DNA of 64,000 nt from Gelatoporia subvermispora B (lineage: Eukaryota; Basidiomycota; Agaricomycetes; Polyporales; Gelatoporiaceae): assembly GCA_000320605.2 (NCBI GenBank), contig KB445794.1:124001-188000 (forward strand), in the 5' to 3' direction. Under the pieces are notes generated by a model. It saw only the letters and a program-made list of their open reading frames with translations. It did not search any database and was not told where the DNA came from. Shown piece by piece: positions 49,130 to 61,814 of this stretch. Each line of letters begins with the position of its first letter. The first letter of the stretch is position 1. The translations under genes were made by a program, and so were the position numbers.

Positions 49130-51170
49130 ATGAGTTTGGATCAGAACCTGTTCACGCTGAACGTCACACCACATCCGGATGAGCCGACCGTTATCGACCT
49201 CATTGACCCGAAGGGGACCGTGCACTACAGGAAGCAGCGGGTATCGGGAAATGTCTACCATATAGATGTATATGGTATGTTGATGTTTTACTTCCGCTAT
49301 AGAAATTGTACTAAAGAGCATGAAGACCCCGTCTCAGAGTCGCTTCTCGCGTCTGCAACCGCGCCGAGTGCGACAACCAAGCATAAGACGATACAGCTAC
49401 ACAATCCGGATTCAGTCGTAGAGCTACGATACACCGGAACGTTGACGTTCAAATGGTCATTCAAGTGGGAAGAGTGAGTCTACATTTCTATGTGCACGCC
49501 TCACTGCTGAGCGCACTTGACACAGGCACGAGTTCGAGTGGAAACGGGAAGAATGCTTCATCCTACGCAAGCCAGACCCGTCAGTACTGGTAGCCGTGAC
49601 AAAAGAGCCGGCGGGGAGGCTGAAGACGTCGTCTGTTCAGCTCCTTGACTACAATTTGAATCGGTGCGCCATAACCTCAGGGCCGATGCGGTTCAGCGGC
49701 TTCAGCTGAAACTCGTCTCGACGTCAATAGCTTTGACATTGACGACCGAAAAGGCCTCGAGATCGTCATCCTCACTGCCCTGCTCACATTCCAGGACTCG
49801 AACGAGGCCTCACATGCTCCGAACGCGGATGGCGCTGCTAGCTCGTCGTCTGTACCCTTTTCGGGCCTCCTCGGGCGGAGCAGAAGTGTACCTAGCACGT
49901 CGGCCTCGCTACCGGTCTCAGCGGAAATGAGCGCAGGTGCTCCTCCCGATCTCCCGGCCCGCCCCCCACCCCTCAGTGGGAAGGAACAGATCGCCGAACT
50001 GCACACGCTACGTATGGCGCAAGGCGAGGGGGAGGCAAATGAGGTGGAAGTCAGCGCAGAGGGTGCCATTGACGACTATGCGCTGTACGCGGAGGAACTA
50101 CTTCAGGTGTGTTTCGCGATCCCATCTTTAGCCACGTATGCTCATTACCTAGATGTGTAGGACGAGGCAATGCTATTCATTACGGTACGCTCCGCGACCG
50201 CTGCGGAGGTGCCTAAAGTTCTGCGAGTCGTCGAGGAGACGAAGCGGCTGCGCTATAAATCAGGTGAGTTCCTGTTCGCTCTCATACCGGTTCTTCCAAG
50301 TGCCATAATTGAACCGACTGCGTTGACGCAGGACTCGCTGAGGAGGAGGAACTTTTCCAATATGTATTGTATGATACCGAGAAGTCGCAGCCAGCACGGA
50401 AAGGTCCACGAATCATCAAACTGGATGATCCAGAGCCCAAGGGAAAGTCTCGCTCCGGTTCTAGTTCTGCTGCATACGCCCCGCCGACGAGCCTTGTCGT
50501 GCATCTGAGCAAGATTGATATGCCCGACCTGCGACCACGAGCTGAGACCCACAAAGAACAGCGTCGGTCGGCCCCAGACATCCCACCTCCGCGTCCCATC
50601 GTGCCTCCGCCACCTGCGGCGCCCAGACACGATCCAAAGGACAAGAACGAAAAGAAGCACAAAAAGGCCGAGAAGCTTGAGAAGGAGCGCGAGAGGGAGC
50701 GGCAGCGGCTCGAGAAGGATTACCGCAAGACAGACAAAAAACAATCTCCAGAGCCGAGTGCGACGCTCAAGCATCGCAAGTCCGCGTCCGCGGCTCACAT
50801 TCCCGCGCACCAGGTGCACCCGTACCAGCCCTCCCCGTCACCAGCGCAGCTCAACAACCCCGCGGTATATGCTGCCCCGCCCCCGCGCCACCCTGCTACA
50901 CATCGCCCCTCACCGTCCGTGCACATCCCACCATCCCAACCGCCAACATTTCCGTCGCCAGGTGGATTTTATGCACCAGGAATGGGTATGCAGTCATCGG
51001 GATACCAGCCGCATGCGCCTGTCCCTATGTCTTCGCCGCAAGGATACGACCCAAACCGATCGAATCATCTTGGCCCGCCACCGTCGCTCGTGCCCCGCCC
51101 GGGAAGCGCGCCAACAAGCGGAGGCTCCGGGATCTCGGATTTACTGCATGCGATGTCTTTCAGGCACTGA
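49130..51170 (+). CDS. conserved unknown protein with charged, proline-rich tail
   Basis: Six exons, 49130-49274, 49317-49473, 49526-49663, 49731-50106, 50161-50263 and 50332-51170, have all phases consistent and give 585 residues. The N-terminal ~170 residues look like a compact beta-rich domain (LTFKWSFKWEE, HEFEWKREECF, LLDYNLNRFDIDDRKGLEIV) resembling the phosphatidylserine-decarboxylase-like or tubby-like folds only in general pattern; I do not assign it. After DDYALYAEELL a Pro-rich region begins, then a long run of Lys, Glu and Arg (EKKHKKAEKLEKERERERQ), then a Pro/His-rich tail ending ISDLLHAMSF. No membrane segment. The charged coil suggests a structural or adaptor role. Confidence 0.75.
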
Positions 51171-51411
51171 TAAGCAGACTGGATGCACGATAGAGAACAA
51201 CCCGTTGTTGGTTGGTAATTATGGGCGTTGGCTTCGTAAACACTTGGATTGACGCAGGATCGGAACATGTACATGTATTATTTGACAATCATCAAGCATT
51301 TGCTCTTCCACATTCATTGTTGTTGTCCCCGACAACGTCCGTTGCATATCGAAGCGCTGTGATAACGGAAAACACGCAACACACATGCCCCATCCTTGCC
51401 TGATCGCGCGT

Positions 51412-52283
51412 CTAGACAGAAAGGCCCTAGAAGCGAATATGTCCAGTTCTGCACTGATGTAAATCGAACTTCGCGAACTTACCCCATTAACCAAAATGGT
51501 TTGTCCATTCACCCACCGGGAGTCCTCCCTCGCTAGGAACGCGACGACCGGAGCAATATCATCCGGCTCCCCAAGACGCTTTGCCGGGTGCAAGTTCTCG
51601 AATGTCGCAATCGTCTCTGGAGACTTTCCTGCGCGGAAGAGCTCTGTATCCACCGGTCCTGGCGCGACACAGTTGACGGTAACGCCACGCGTGCCTAGGT
51701 CCTTTGCAAGGATACGCGTAAACTGCTCGATCGCGCCCTTGGTCGCAGTGTATACGACGTAGTTTGGAGTTACGCTGGACATGTGAGCAGTCGTAGAGGA
51801 GAAGAATATGACGCGGCTGCCTGTCATGGGGTTAGCATGGAAGGACTAGATACGGGTAGAACATATGGATGCACCTGGCTTGAGATGCGGCTCAGCAGCT
51901 TGAATGGTGAACAGCGGCGCCTTGACGTTCACATCGAAATGCTCCTCGTAGTTCTTCTCATCCAGCTCCTTCAAAGCCTTTGTCTTCATGAGGCCCGCGT
52001 TCAGTACTAGTATGTCCAGCGCGCCGAGCTGGCGAACCGTCTGGTCGATGAGCGCCCGCGCATCCGCGATGGATGAGACGTCCGCCTTCATCGCAACCGC
52101 AGAGCCTACACCGCCAGCGTTGATGGCATCGACGACGGCCTGCGCAGCAGAGACGTTCGAGACGTAGTTTACGATGACGGTCGCACCATCTGCAGCGAGC
52201 CTCTGTGCGACGGCTGCGCCGATACCGCGGGAGGAACCAGTGACGAGAGCGACTTTGCCTGAGAGGGGAAGCTGGAGAGACAT
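51412..52283 (-). CDS. short-chain dehydrogenase/reductase
   Basis: Exons 52283-51875, 51820-51483 and 51426-51412 have phases 1 and 0 and give 253 residues, typical for a classical SDR. NAD(P)-binding motif TGSSRGIG, NAG in LVLNAGLMK, serine in IFFSSTTAH and catalytic YxxxK in VYTATKGA are all present, as is PGPVDTELF. The last exon codes only four residues (GLSV) and the stop and completes the expected ILVNGG ending. It resembles 3-ketoacyl reductase or glucose dehydrogenase-like members that prefer NADPH (Ser-Arg after the first Gly); the substrate cannot be predicted. In-frame upstream codons exist, but this ATG fits the family start. Confidence 0.88.
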
Positions 52284-53584
52284 AATCTTCGAATTGATTA
52301 GCGGAGGTCCGGTGAGATGTACTCGGGAGTCGGGTTTGTTGAGGATGTCCGCCCAGGGAACCAAGGCATAGTTATATAGGAGATCGCATCGATCTCTGCA
52401 TGGCTGGTCCAAGTCTCTTTTCAGAGATTACGGCGACTCAGTGGGCCTGCGGACAGGATAATATCAAATGGAAAGCGATAGGAAACGATTCCTCGTCTTC
52501 GTTGTATACAAGATGACCGCTGTGGCGGCGGCTTCAGCACTTGCCGACAATCAGAGGGCGAATCAACGAGCCTGCTCGTCCCGTGATACAACGAGGGCGA
52601 GGTCAGCTTTGTCAGAACAAAGTCCACTCGACAATCCGAGCTGTCGATATCAACAAAGCGATATGGAAAACGTCGTCGATTGGGCACGAAGCTGACGGTT
52701 GCTCGCAGGGCACCCGCACTGGTCCGTACGGTATCCTCCGAGTCAGTCGGAGTTGCATGTGGGGCTAGGGTTAGCTCTGTGAGACGGCGGGTCCTAGCTT
52801 CTGGTTAGGTCCACGAACGGCACTGACGCGGCCGGCAGTAGAGCAGCTCAAAATACTTATTCATGTCTTCATCGCTGCTTCGTGGAAGCTCCCGGACACC
52901 ACAAGACTTCTGCAACAACATTTAGTACCTTCAAGTCCACGGTTCATCATGCTTGGCGGCCGTTATTCATAGCCACGGTCCGTATGTGTGCCATTCGAAT
53001 TCACAGAGCACTTTAATTGCCGTGGAGCGCAAACTATGGGTCAGAAGTCGACTTTCGCTTCGGATTGCTATGAGCGCTGTAGAATCATCGACATATTGCA
53101 ATCAGAACATCCAATTATAGGGGAAATAATGACACCGGCGACATCGAGTCTAACTCCATGTGACCTTGTAGTATAGCGCTTCGGGTGTCTTGCTTCTGAT
53201 GGACAAGTGACGATCATAGCCGAAGTTCGGCATCAAACGATGACCACGAGCATCACTACCGGACCCAAGCAAGAGAGCAGGAGCGTCAATGTAATGATTT
53301 ACATGTCCACAATAGCAGTACAGGACCTTGAGTACACACAAAATCTGACAAATTACAGGCTATTCATGAACGAAAGCATCGACGGCAATCAGACAAGGGA
53401 AGGTATATACAGTGCCTGAGTGATCAGCACTAGTAGTTGCATATGCTACCCCTCGGACGGCGCACAGCGCCCAATCCTCGAAGCTAACATCTTACTAGGA
53501 TGCCGAGGACTCAGCCTATGCTGGGGGAGCTGTCGAGCACGTTAGAATGACTCTTAGATGCGCATGTAGCGTTGGCACGCACCA
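52284..53584. other. intergenic
   Basis: About 1.3 kb. Open frames of 60-80 codons on both strands show no domain or splice partner. I see nothing supportable besides the promoter of the SDR gene. Confidence 0.4.
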
Positions 53585-54290
53585 TCAAAAGGATGCCCAC
53601 GGGTAAGACACCTCGGTATCGCTAAGAAGGTTCGGCAGGATGGCCGCCTTGCAACAACTCTCAAAAATGCTAGGGTATGTCCCCATGGACACGTCAAGGG
53701 GCACCTCGCTGTCGGGCCACATGCAGCAGTTTGTGACCGGCGACCACTCAAACGTAGTCGACTGCCAGATTTCCTCCCACGCAGTACCGTCGTGCACGTC
53801 AATTTGGGAGGCCGCGGGAGCAGGAGAGGGGGACGGAGCGAGGGGAGGGGCAGGTGCGTCGATGGTCGTCCTGGCTAATGCCCGGGAGAGAGTATCGACG
53901 TCCACGGCTGTTTTGCCAACGGAAGGGCGTCGGGTCCGGGAAAGCGAGATCGGTTCGTCGACAATGCCGAGGCGGACACGGCGGCGGGCCTCCGACTCTT
54001 GACGACGTTGCTGGGTGCGCTTGGCGGTGAGGCGGCTACGCCCATCCAAGACCCTGTCGAGGATGGCGTCCCAATCCTCCTGCTCTGAGTCCGAGCCGAA
54101 CGAGCTAGACGTGGCGCTGTTTGAACCTTGCTGCTAAGGGTGTGGCGTTGAGAACGATGGCAACGCAACGTGAGGCGTAAGACAAACAACTTACCCTGAT
54201 GTTGCGAGATCCAGAGACTTTAATGCGCGGGTGCGCGCGGTGGGCCCTGCGACTCGGAGAGGAGCTGGGGGAAGAGTTGGGGGAAGACAT
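53585..54290 (-). CDS. small Ser/Arg-rich unknown protein
   Basis: Two exons, 54290-54195 and 54130-53585 (the acceptor could also be at 54133), give about 213 residues. The start is Ser/Pro-rich (MSSPNSSPSSSPSRR). Then come an acidic stretch (GSDSEQEDWDAILDRVLDGR), a basic helix (AKRTQQRRQESEARRRVRLG), a Pro-rich linker and a C-terminal segment AWEEIWQSTTFEWSP ending SYPWASF. No known domain. The splice and the uninterrupted frame support a real gene; the function is unknown. Confidence 0.6.
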
Positions 54291-54912
54291 TGCGACTTCT
54301 GGGTACCTGTTCAGTGGGCTAGAAAGTGGGCGAAAAAGTGGGGGATTACGCTGAGGGAGCGAGATGGGCGACATTTTAAAGAGCCGAAGCTTACCCAAGC
54401 AGTTCTCAAGCCACACTCACGCGAGCACGACATCCACATGCCCCTCGATGGTAAATGCCCGGGCTTCTCGATGGAAGCATGGCCTTCATTGTTCGATGAT
54501 AAGAGACACGCGTTAATCACGGATTGCGATGCAGCATTAATCTTAACGAGGAGTTCTGCACGCTTCAGACCATGTGCACTATCGGATCGCATCACCACTC
54601 ACATAATTGTAATGTTGGCTTATGTTCGTTGCGATGGAGTTGAAGAGCCATGTCTGAACTAATGTGAGTTCTAGTTGAGCGGAACGAACGATTTCTCTTC
54701 AAATGTGTGTGACAAGGACAACGTTAGTTTGTAGCGTCAGGCTCACGTCCTTGTTCGAGAACGGCACTTTTGCAATCTATAGCTTCCGTGTGGCAAGAAT
54801 CTCCCGCAATTAATTAGCGCTAGCAAATAACAGTAGAATTACCCGCTAACATCGTCCAAACTGAGCGAACTATGACAATACCCGCAGGCGGGGATATTCC
54901 GGTGTATGTAGC

Positions 54913-56713
54913 TTATGCGCGAACGCCGTAACATTTCTGTGCTCGTAGAGATATCCGGGCTGCCTCCATGGTCGTCTTCCACGATCCATCGGAAAGGACC
55001 GAACTGCTGATCTGTTGCAAGCAAGGGAATATTTCGACTAGGAACTCGACTAATTCCTGGCGCTGTCCGATCCGCGAATCGCCGAGCTTGATCCATCTCA
55101 TCCTGCGGTCGGCGGAGGCAAGGTCCGGAAACGCTTTCCGTTGCTGCGGCACATTGGGGGCGTTAATTGCAAGGGACAGCCCGACCAGGTCTTGACAATG
55201 CCGTGCGAGGTACAATATGCCCCGCAGCGTCACCTGAGGGGGCTCGCCGCCGTGTCTACCGTCGTTCAGGTTGAGGATCTGGATTAGTGGCCATGAAATT
55301 GCCATCCTCTCCAAACAGTCGTCATCTAGGTAGAGTGCGCTACGCACGCGGATATCGACGTTGACGAGATTGTGAAAGACGAGCAATGGCTGAAGATGCT
55401 GAATGGTATAACGATACGTTGTGTTGATATAGCGATTGAACTCGATAGTCCCCAACGGATAGCCGTGTGTGAGACCTGAATGTACATCGCCAATGGCAAA
55501 TTGAATGTCGACACTTTCTAGTGTTGCCGTAGCCGCATAACGCTGGAGCACGACGAGAATATCCTCCAACGCGTCCGGTAGCTCGGGACGCGTGGCCTGT
55601 TCGCTTGGTTGGAAAGTGAAGGTGGGCAACAGCAGAGTGATCTGTATACGATGGCACTCATTGGGCCATAGCATGGATAGGATTTGCGCGATGTTTCCCG
55701 GAAGCACATCGTCGATATAGATGGAATGAATCCTAGACGCAATGCCCCTCACAGGGTCGGGAGGAGGGCGGTCAAGTTCACGGGATCCGTCGGGTGCTGA
55801 ACGACCATCTGTCCTGGAGATGCGAAGCGATTGCAGCTTGGGAGCATTTCTACACCCTCGAAGTAGCTCTGACAAGTCTCTCATGTACATCCAAGTGAAG
55901 CAAAAGTGATGAAGCATTGGAAGTTCGTCCACAATGCTGAGGAGGGCGAAGGCCATGTGTTGAGATTCGTCGATTAGCTCGAGATGCTGGAGGTGTGGGC
56001 AGGTCTTTGGTAGCGAGCATATAAGAGACAATAAACTGTTGTCCCATGACTGAAATCCATACGCGAGTTTCAGATGTGTAAGGTTTGGGCTCGAAAAGAA
56101 CTGCACGTATTCCAGATGTCCGTTATCGCCCAGCACTGGACCCCAGTGAAGATGTCGCAACGAGGGAAAGAAAGGGGCAGGTGTCCTACGCAAGCTAAGT
56201 GCAACGAAAACTGAAGGTTTGAGGCATCTGAAATCAGGCTCCACACCATCAGGCCGGGGGTACGGAGGCAGGTATGGCAACCCATCTGGAGACAGATCCG
56301 GTGATTTCTTTGGCTTCCTTATCATTGTTCCAAACCTCTTAATTCGCCGTGCATAGAAATCGAAGCGGATCCAATCATCAGTCACCAGCTTCCTGAGAAT
56401 GCGCTGTCATGTTATGAGATATATCTGCACGAACGCATAGCGCGAGAGGGCTCACAAAATTCCAAGTGATGTTCCCAGCGATCCAGCCAGGTGGCAACAC
56501 GTCCTCCCCATATGTCCAAGCGTCACGGGGAAGACACCGAAGGATGTTGAATAGGTCTTCCTGGCAATGCCACAGTGCATCAAGAGCAGGGTCCTGAAGT
56601 GCTCGACACGTCCTTGCTAACGAAGCGAGCGCGACTCGATCGTCGCGATCGCCAGCAGATAAAAAGGCAACGATGTGGTTGACAATCTCGTCCAAATGGA
56701 GACATTTATGCAT
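54913..56713 (-). CDS. F-box protein with LRR-like C-terminal region
   Basis: Two exons, 56713-56456 and 56388-54913 (phase 0), give 577 residues. An F-box-like start is present: LHLDEIVNHIVAFL, then RVALASLARTCRALQDPALD and WHCQEDLFNIL. The rest holds irregular leucine-rich units (FFPSLRHLHWGP, PNLTHLKLAYG, CPHLQHLELIDE, APKLQSLRISR, LVNVDIRV, LVGLSLAINAPN). Such proteins, very numerous in mushrooms, are presumed substrate receptors of SCF ubiquitin ligases, with the N-terminus binding Skp1; the substrate is unknown. An upstream in-frame ATG at about 56770 or 56800 would add up to 29 residues; I chose the ATG that begins the F-box. Confidence 0.85.
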
Positions 56714-57617
56714 TGTAGTTTTCCTAAGTTGTCGAATGTAGTGAATATCGAATAGAGACTTCCTGTGCATAGGAGGAGAGTACCTGAGCTGGTGTTTCAC
56801 TTGAGCCCGTGGAAGCCGGTGCCTGCTTTGGCGGTTCTACGGATCTGCGGCGGTCAACTGTCAGGGCGCCTGCTGAGAGGTATCTCGCATGTAGGCGGCA
56901 ACTTGAGTGCTTGAGCATCCTTCAATTTACAATCATCTTATCTCCATGAGATCATACTTTTATTGTCAGGTTATCGACCGAAATTCATTACATATCATCT
57001 GCACAGACGTCCAAATATTGGACACGCTATTGCGTAGCTATGACACAGGCGCGGGCGAAAGCTTGCGCAGCCCCAACGCAACTCGTTCGCAAAATTGCAA
57101 CTTGTTGATCACAGCAGATTTCATGGATGCCTTCAAAAAGTGTCGAACTTTATCCCTATCGACAAAGTTGACCCTATTCCATGCTCGTCTTCCATGCCAC
57201 CGCGTCGTCAAAATCACTAGAGCCGCGGAGGCTCTGGTGATCTAGTCTGAGTCAAAACATGCCTCGCTATAGCGATCGCCTACTCACAAGGTTGTGCTAG
57301 CCACCTAAGGAGACAAATGATTATTGACTGTTACAAACCGCTATGCGATGACATGGGGCTGCTAGTACACAAAAGCACTACAGCAATTACAGCAACGATT
57401 ATGTACAGCGTTGCAGAGCGCATGCCGTACACAACAGCACTACAGCAAAAAACTCGCGTAGTAGAAGGGAAGACAACACCCCAGTTTGAGGTCCAACTCA
57501 GCGACTTATAGTAACAAACTGAGCGGGCATGGCGTCGGTGGTCCCGGAGGGCATCAACCTGAGCTTCTGAGGCACGGAAACTTGAGCCATGTTGCCCGAC
57601 AAAAGCCTAGAGTGATG
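56714..57617. other. intergenic
   Basis: About 900 bp. Frames such as 56907-57245 + and 57317-57511 + have no recognisable features. A loose CACTACAGCAA direct repeat occurs at about 57374 and 57438. Confidence 0.4.
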
Positions 57618-58407
57618 TCAACTCACTTGAACGTGAGCAGGGACCACGCCCGCAACGAGAAAGTCTCCAATCCACCCGCCACAGCAAAATGCATCTTTAG
57701 TTGCGGCGGGATGTCCGAATGTGCCCGTCAGCGAGGCGAGCGTTGGGTATAGCGTGGTGGCAGGACCGACGATCGCGTGTGTTGGTCGAGGAGCGGAATA
57801 GGGCGCGACTGGTGTCCTCCGGGGCAGCCATTGCGTAGCGGCGTTACTGGCATAGTGACAAGAGGTCGCGCCCGGCGCTGCCTGGGTGACGGGGTACGAG
57901 CCCTCCGTCTCAAAGTCACTGTCGAAGTCGAGAAAATGGGCAGGGTAATACTTGGAATAGTGATCGAGTCGCGCGGAGAACGTGGGTGAGATGAGCCTAT
58001 CAACTAAGGTGTCAGCTGAGGTTGAGGACTCCGGATCGCTGTCATCTTTCGTCCGAATGTCGAGACTAGCAAGTTTGAGACTTTTCGATTCGATTTCGCG
58101 TGAATATTTCTTGGCCAATGGAAGGCAGTACGAAGGATCTGAGACGACGCCAGTGTCTTCTGCAGAGTCCTGGCCACACGTGAATGTTGAGGTAGTGATA
58201 CCCGGTGTGTCGTCGGATCTACTGCTATTGTGTGCACGATGGTAGTGCTAGACAGGATTACATGTTGAGCAATGCTGGGCGTTAGATACACGGAGCACGA
58301 GCATATACCTGCATGATGAGAGGCCCAGCAGCTCTTGAGACGCCGTCTGGAGGGGAAAGCTGGCGACGTGAGGTATGACGAACATCAGTGCAACTAAGAG
58401 CAGACAT
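57618..58407 (-). CDS. unknown soluble protein, 2 exons
   Basis: Exons 58407-58309 and 58247-57618 (phase 0) give 242 residues. The N-terminal part is Ser/Thr-rich (SSRSDDTPGITTSTF). A motif LPLAKKYSREIESKSLKLA follows, then an acidic and aromatic stretch (DHYSKYYPAHFLDFDSDFE) and a C-terminus with CCGGWIGDFLVAG. No signal peptide, membrane helix or known domain. The single consistent splice and long open second exon are the only support. Confidence 0.5.
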
Positions 58408-59534
58408 TCTGGGGTACAGAAATGCTGGGAGGACGAGCAGGGAGCGATAGTAAATGGAAAGGGCCAACAAGTGTGGCGCAGCGCACCTTATAAGCCACAG
58501 GGAAGCTTACCGAACATGTTCCCAGGCCACAATTGTTAGATACGTTGTTTGAGTCCTCCGTGTATGGGCTTTCTTCCTCACGAGTATCATGAATATGAAT
58601 GTGGGGTGCTAGGAACTAATGTTCGACGACTATCAGGACGGCCTGAGCGACATAAAAGTAGCTTGGCGATAGTCAACGTACCAAACATGCGCCCTGCTAG
58701 GTTGCGAATTCACGTTCCGACATATGTACAAGCTTTTCCGCTATCCGTCCTTGACCGCGAAAGTATAACGGCCATCGTGTGGCAGGACTAGCACGGAGGG
58801 TCCGAGGACAAAACCAGACACTTTGTCTCAATATCTCGAGTGCATGTTTCGGTAGGCCGTAACGCTCCTTGATCTGGTTGAGCGCGGTCCCCGTGTGAGT
58901 GCCCGGTGGCAAACCGGCGAAGGAAACGTGTCATGCACCCCGAATGAGCTCAACAAGACTGTTAGCGGTGTGTTCCAGTCTTGCAGCGATGCGCCTCTGC
59001 TCGTGTGGCTCGGCGCGGAGAAACTCATCTTCGCGGGAGATCTGAGAGAGCGTGCCAAAAGCAAGAGTACAGCTGACGACACCGGCGGGTAGCAGACTTG
59101 GCGAGGAGGACGTGGCGAGACGCGTCGTGGTGACAGGTGCACAGGGAACCGCGCCAACGACATGCCGAACACAGAGTACAAGAAGGCAGGGGAAAGTGAC
59201 CGCCACAAGCGCGCTGAAACGAATATGGGCGGCCCGTGTGTGCACGCAACGCGGTTGCACACTGCAAAGTTCAAGTTTCGAAGTTCATCGTCTCAACATT
59301 CAAACACTGGTGTTGTCCGCTCCTATCTCTAGTCTGTAGTGATCATGCCCGAGGACTCGGCCTCACTGCTAGTCATAGCTGCGCAACGAAATGGTTCTGG
59401 TGGACTTTAAAAAGATAGTTTGTACACTATCAAGTGGCTAATATGCGGTATGGAGGTTTGCGAATGTCGAACTTTACACTACTGCGACCATGCTACACAG
59501 ATAATTATGCTTGTAGGTCGTCCATTTGCTTTTC
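58408..59534. other. intergenic, possible unrecognised minus-strand gene
   Basis: About 1.1 kb. A minus-strand frame at 59260-58931 starts with a hydrophobic run (SALVAVTFPCLLVLC) and ends with a helical stretch (EQRRIAARLEHTANSLVELI); a second frame below it has NQIKERYGLPKHALEIL. They could be exons of a small membrane or secreted protein, but I could not join them with confidence. Confidence 0.3.
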
Positions 59535-61814
59535 TTAGCTTGCGCTACTGCACTCTCTGCCAGACGTATATGATTCCAGCTTCTCATTATTGACCTGGTG
59601 CGTGAGCGTCAATATATGCTTGAGGCAGCGTGATCCTGTGCGTACCGATGGTGATACTGACGACGACGTCTCCCCAAACTCGTTCGGTCGTAGCTCCAGC
59701 TGGGGCGTCAACGGACCCTACACGAGAGCAGCACGTCAGTCAGTCACATTATGGGGCCCCGCTGTCACGCACCTTTTCGACATCAGTATCGGACGTCGTG
59801 AAGTCCGAGTCCGTCTCCCGATGAAAATGTGGCGGCCGGGAGAGCGGGGCAAGCCTGCCCTGCGGGCAGGCAACGCATATCGAGTCGTCGAGCACGCCAA
59901 AGTCAACCGTGATCGGCTGCTCGATCTTGCGGCGAATGACGTCGCGCCGGTTCAGCCTACAACAATAGCAACACACGGGGGATGAGTAAGAGTTAAAGGC
60001 CCTCGGGCGGAGGAGGCGGACGCACGAGACTACTAGCGAGGTAAGATATACTATGCGCGAGCCAGATGGACGTTAGTTGACAGCTCTCTGGGCAGGCTGG
60101 AGCTAGCGCTACGTACGGTTGGCTATCTGGACGTAGAACGGGATGTATATGAATGTGCGCGGGCTGAGTAGAAACTGTGGTAATGCATCAATCAAATGAT
60201 GCCGAAAGGAACGCGGGTGGACCCACGGCTATCAGGCCTGCCAGCTCGATGAGTCTACACGGGAGGAACCGAGTCAGTCGAACCGCCGGTACCAGGCACC
60301 CATGAGGGCCAGCGGAAGGAAGGGAAAGCTCACGCGGGGAAGATGCCTGTAACGCGGCAAAGTTAGTGCCAGTGCGGAATGTGGGGATGCGCAAATACGT
60401 ACCAGTCTCGATGGAGTATAGAATGAGAAGGTTGATCACGGAATCCGTTCTGGACGAGTGCATCTTAGTGGAGTTTGCGGGGAGCTTGGGGTATCATATA
60501 CCTTGTCAGGCCGGTCCGCGAGTTGTGCAAGCAGAAACAGAGTAGAACTGTTAACAGGAAGTCCGCGGGAATGCCGGTGCCAAACACGAGCTCCCACAGG
60601 ATCTGCATGAAGACGTGAGTGCGGCCCTGTCGGACGGATGGGTGACAAACCTTCATGCTTACAACCTCGGTCGAGAGGATGGAATGCTGGAATCTAACCA
60701 AGAATGATGAGAAGGATACAAGTATGACATGAAGAACCGTACATTCGCACAGTGAGCGCTGTGGGACGACGAGCCAATGTGAAACGAGTTAATGTGAAGA
60801 AAGAGTTCACACAGCTGAATGATGAAAACGTACCAATAGAACTCGCTGAAAAGTAGGTATGTAAATCAGCGATATTATAATTCCATATCGAGATTACTGG
60901 GACAACGCACCGAGGTCTACTAACGACAGCGCAGCCTAAGGAGGATGAGAAGACGTCACTATGGGGGGCAAATTATGCGTACTGTCAAAACCAGCACCGT
61001 GCTGACAATTTGCGTAATAACACCTCTCCCTCTGCTGACTATCGGCACGTTAAAAGGACAAGCGAGTGTACGCAGATCAACTTACACTTATACACTCGTT
61101 GGATGAAAACGCTGCAGGCGGCGTGAGAATAAGTCGCGACCCAAGATTTGTTCAACTTACAATCGGACCAATACGACAACAATGGCCTATATATGGGGAA
61201 TGTTGAGCCGAGAACAAGCTAATGCTGTCACATTACTCACGTTCACTGTGGTAAGCATCTGCGGCAAATGTGAGAACAATGTCAAGATACATTTGGCATC
61301 ACTTACACTTGTGCTCCTGAAGAAGAGTCGGCCTCGAGCGGATTCTGAAACAAACAGGGTGAACGCACCATGATCCGTTCTCCAACGCGATGGGATTAGC
61401 GAAGTAGATAACAGTGAATGTGTACACTGCATGTGTTGTTGTGACGAGCGAGAAGGTGCACATGAGACTGTAATGAAGCGTGAAACTATGTTTCACAGGT
61501 CTGAATCGTGCGACAGTGCCTACCCGATGAACGCGACCTGATGGATATTGAATGTCTGAACAAGTGTACACGAAGTGAAGACATACCAGAGCCCTAAGCC
61601 ATGCTGGGTCACCTCTACATCTCCGGTAATACCTCCACGTTAAAGCACACAAATTTCCATAAAAGCTGGGGGCGAGGAATTCAGCGAGAACCATCCGCAT
61701 AAAGATGACAACTTACACAGCTTGGATGATGACGCCAATCAACAGTGCTCCCAAAGTATTACCAGTCTCGAACTTCTCCGATGCTCTTGAATGTGTGAGG
61801 CTGCTCGAATTCAT
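59535..61814 (-). CDS. DUF6534-type seven-helix membrane protein
   Basis: Resolved exons: 61814-61717, 61665-61587, 61537-61524, 61485-61369, then after a partly unresolved middle 60602-60502, 60449-60403, 60346-60334, 60254-60227, 60174-60117, 60051-60027, 59956-59773 and 59717-59535. Phases agree at all resolved joints. Family motifs: NTLGALLIGVIIQAV at the start, RRCRGDPAWLRAL, NPIALENGSW, AIVVVLVRF with IQRVYK, ILWELVFGTGIPADFLL, SRTGLTRTDSVINLLILY, FIYIPFYVQIANLYLTSL and SLNRRDVIRRK. This family is found almost only in mushrooms; function unknown, plausibly a receptor or sensor. The tail after the last helix is about 115 residues, acidic then polar. The region between about 61368 and 60603 holds several tiny exons I could not order with certainty. 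Confidence 0.75.
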
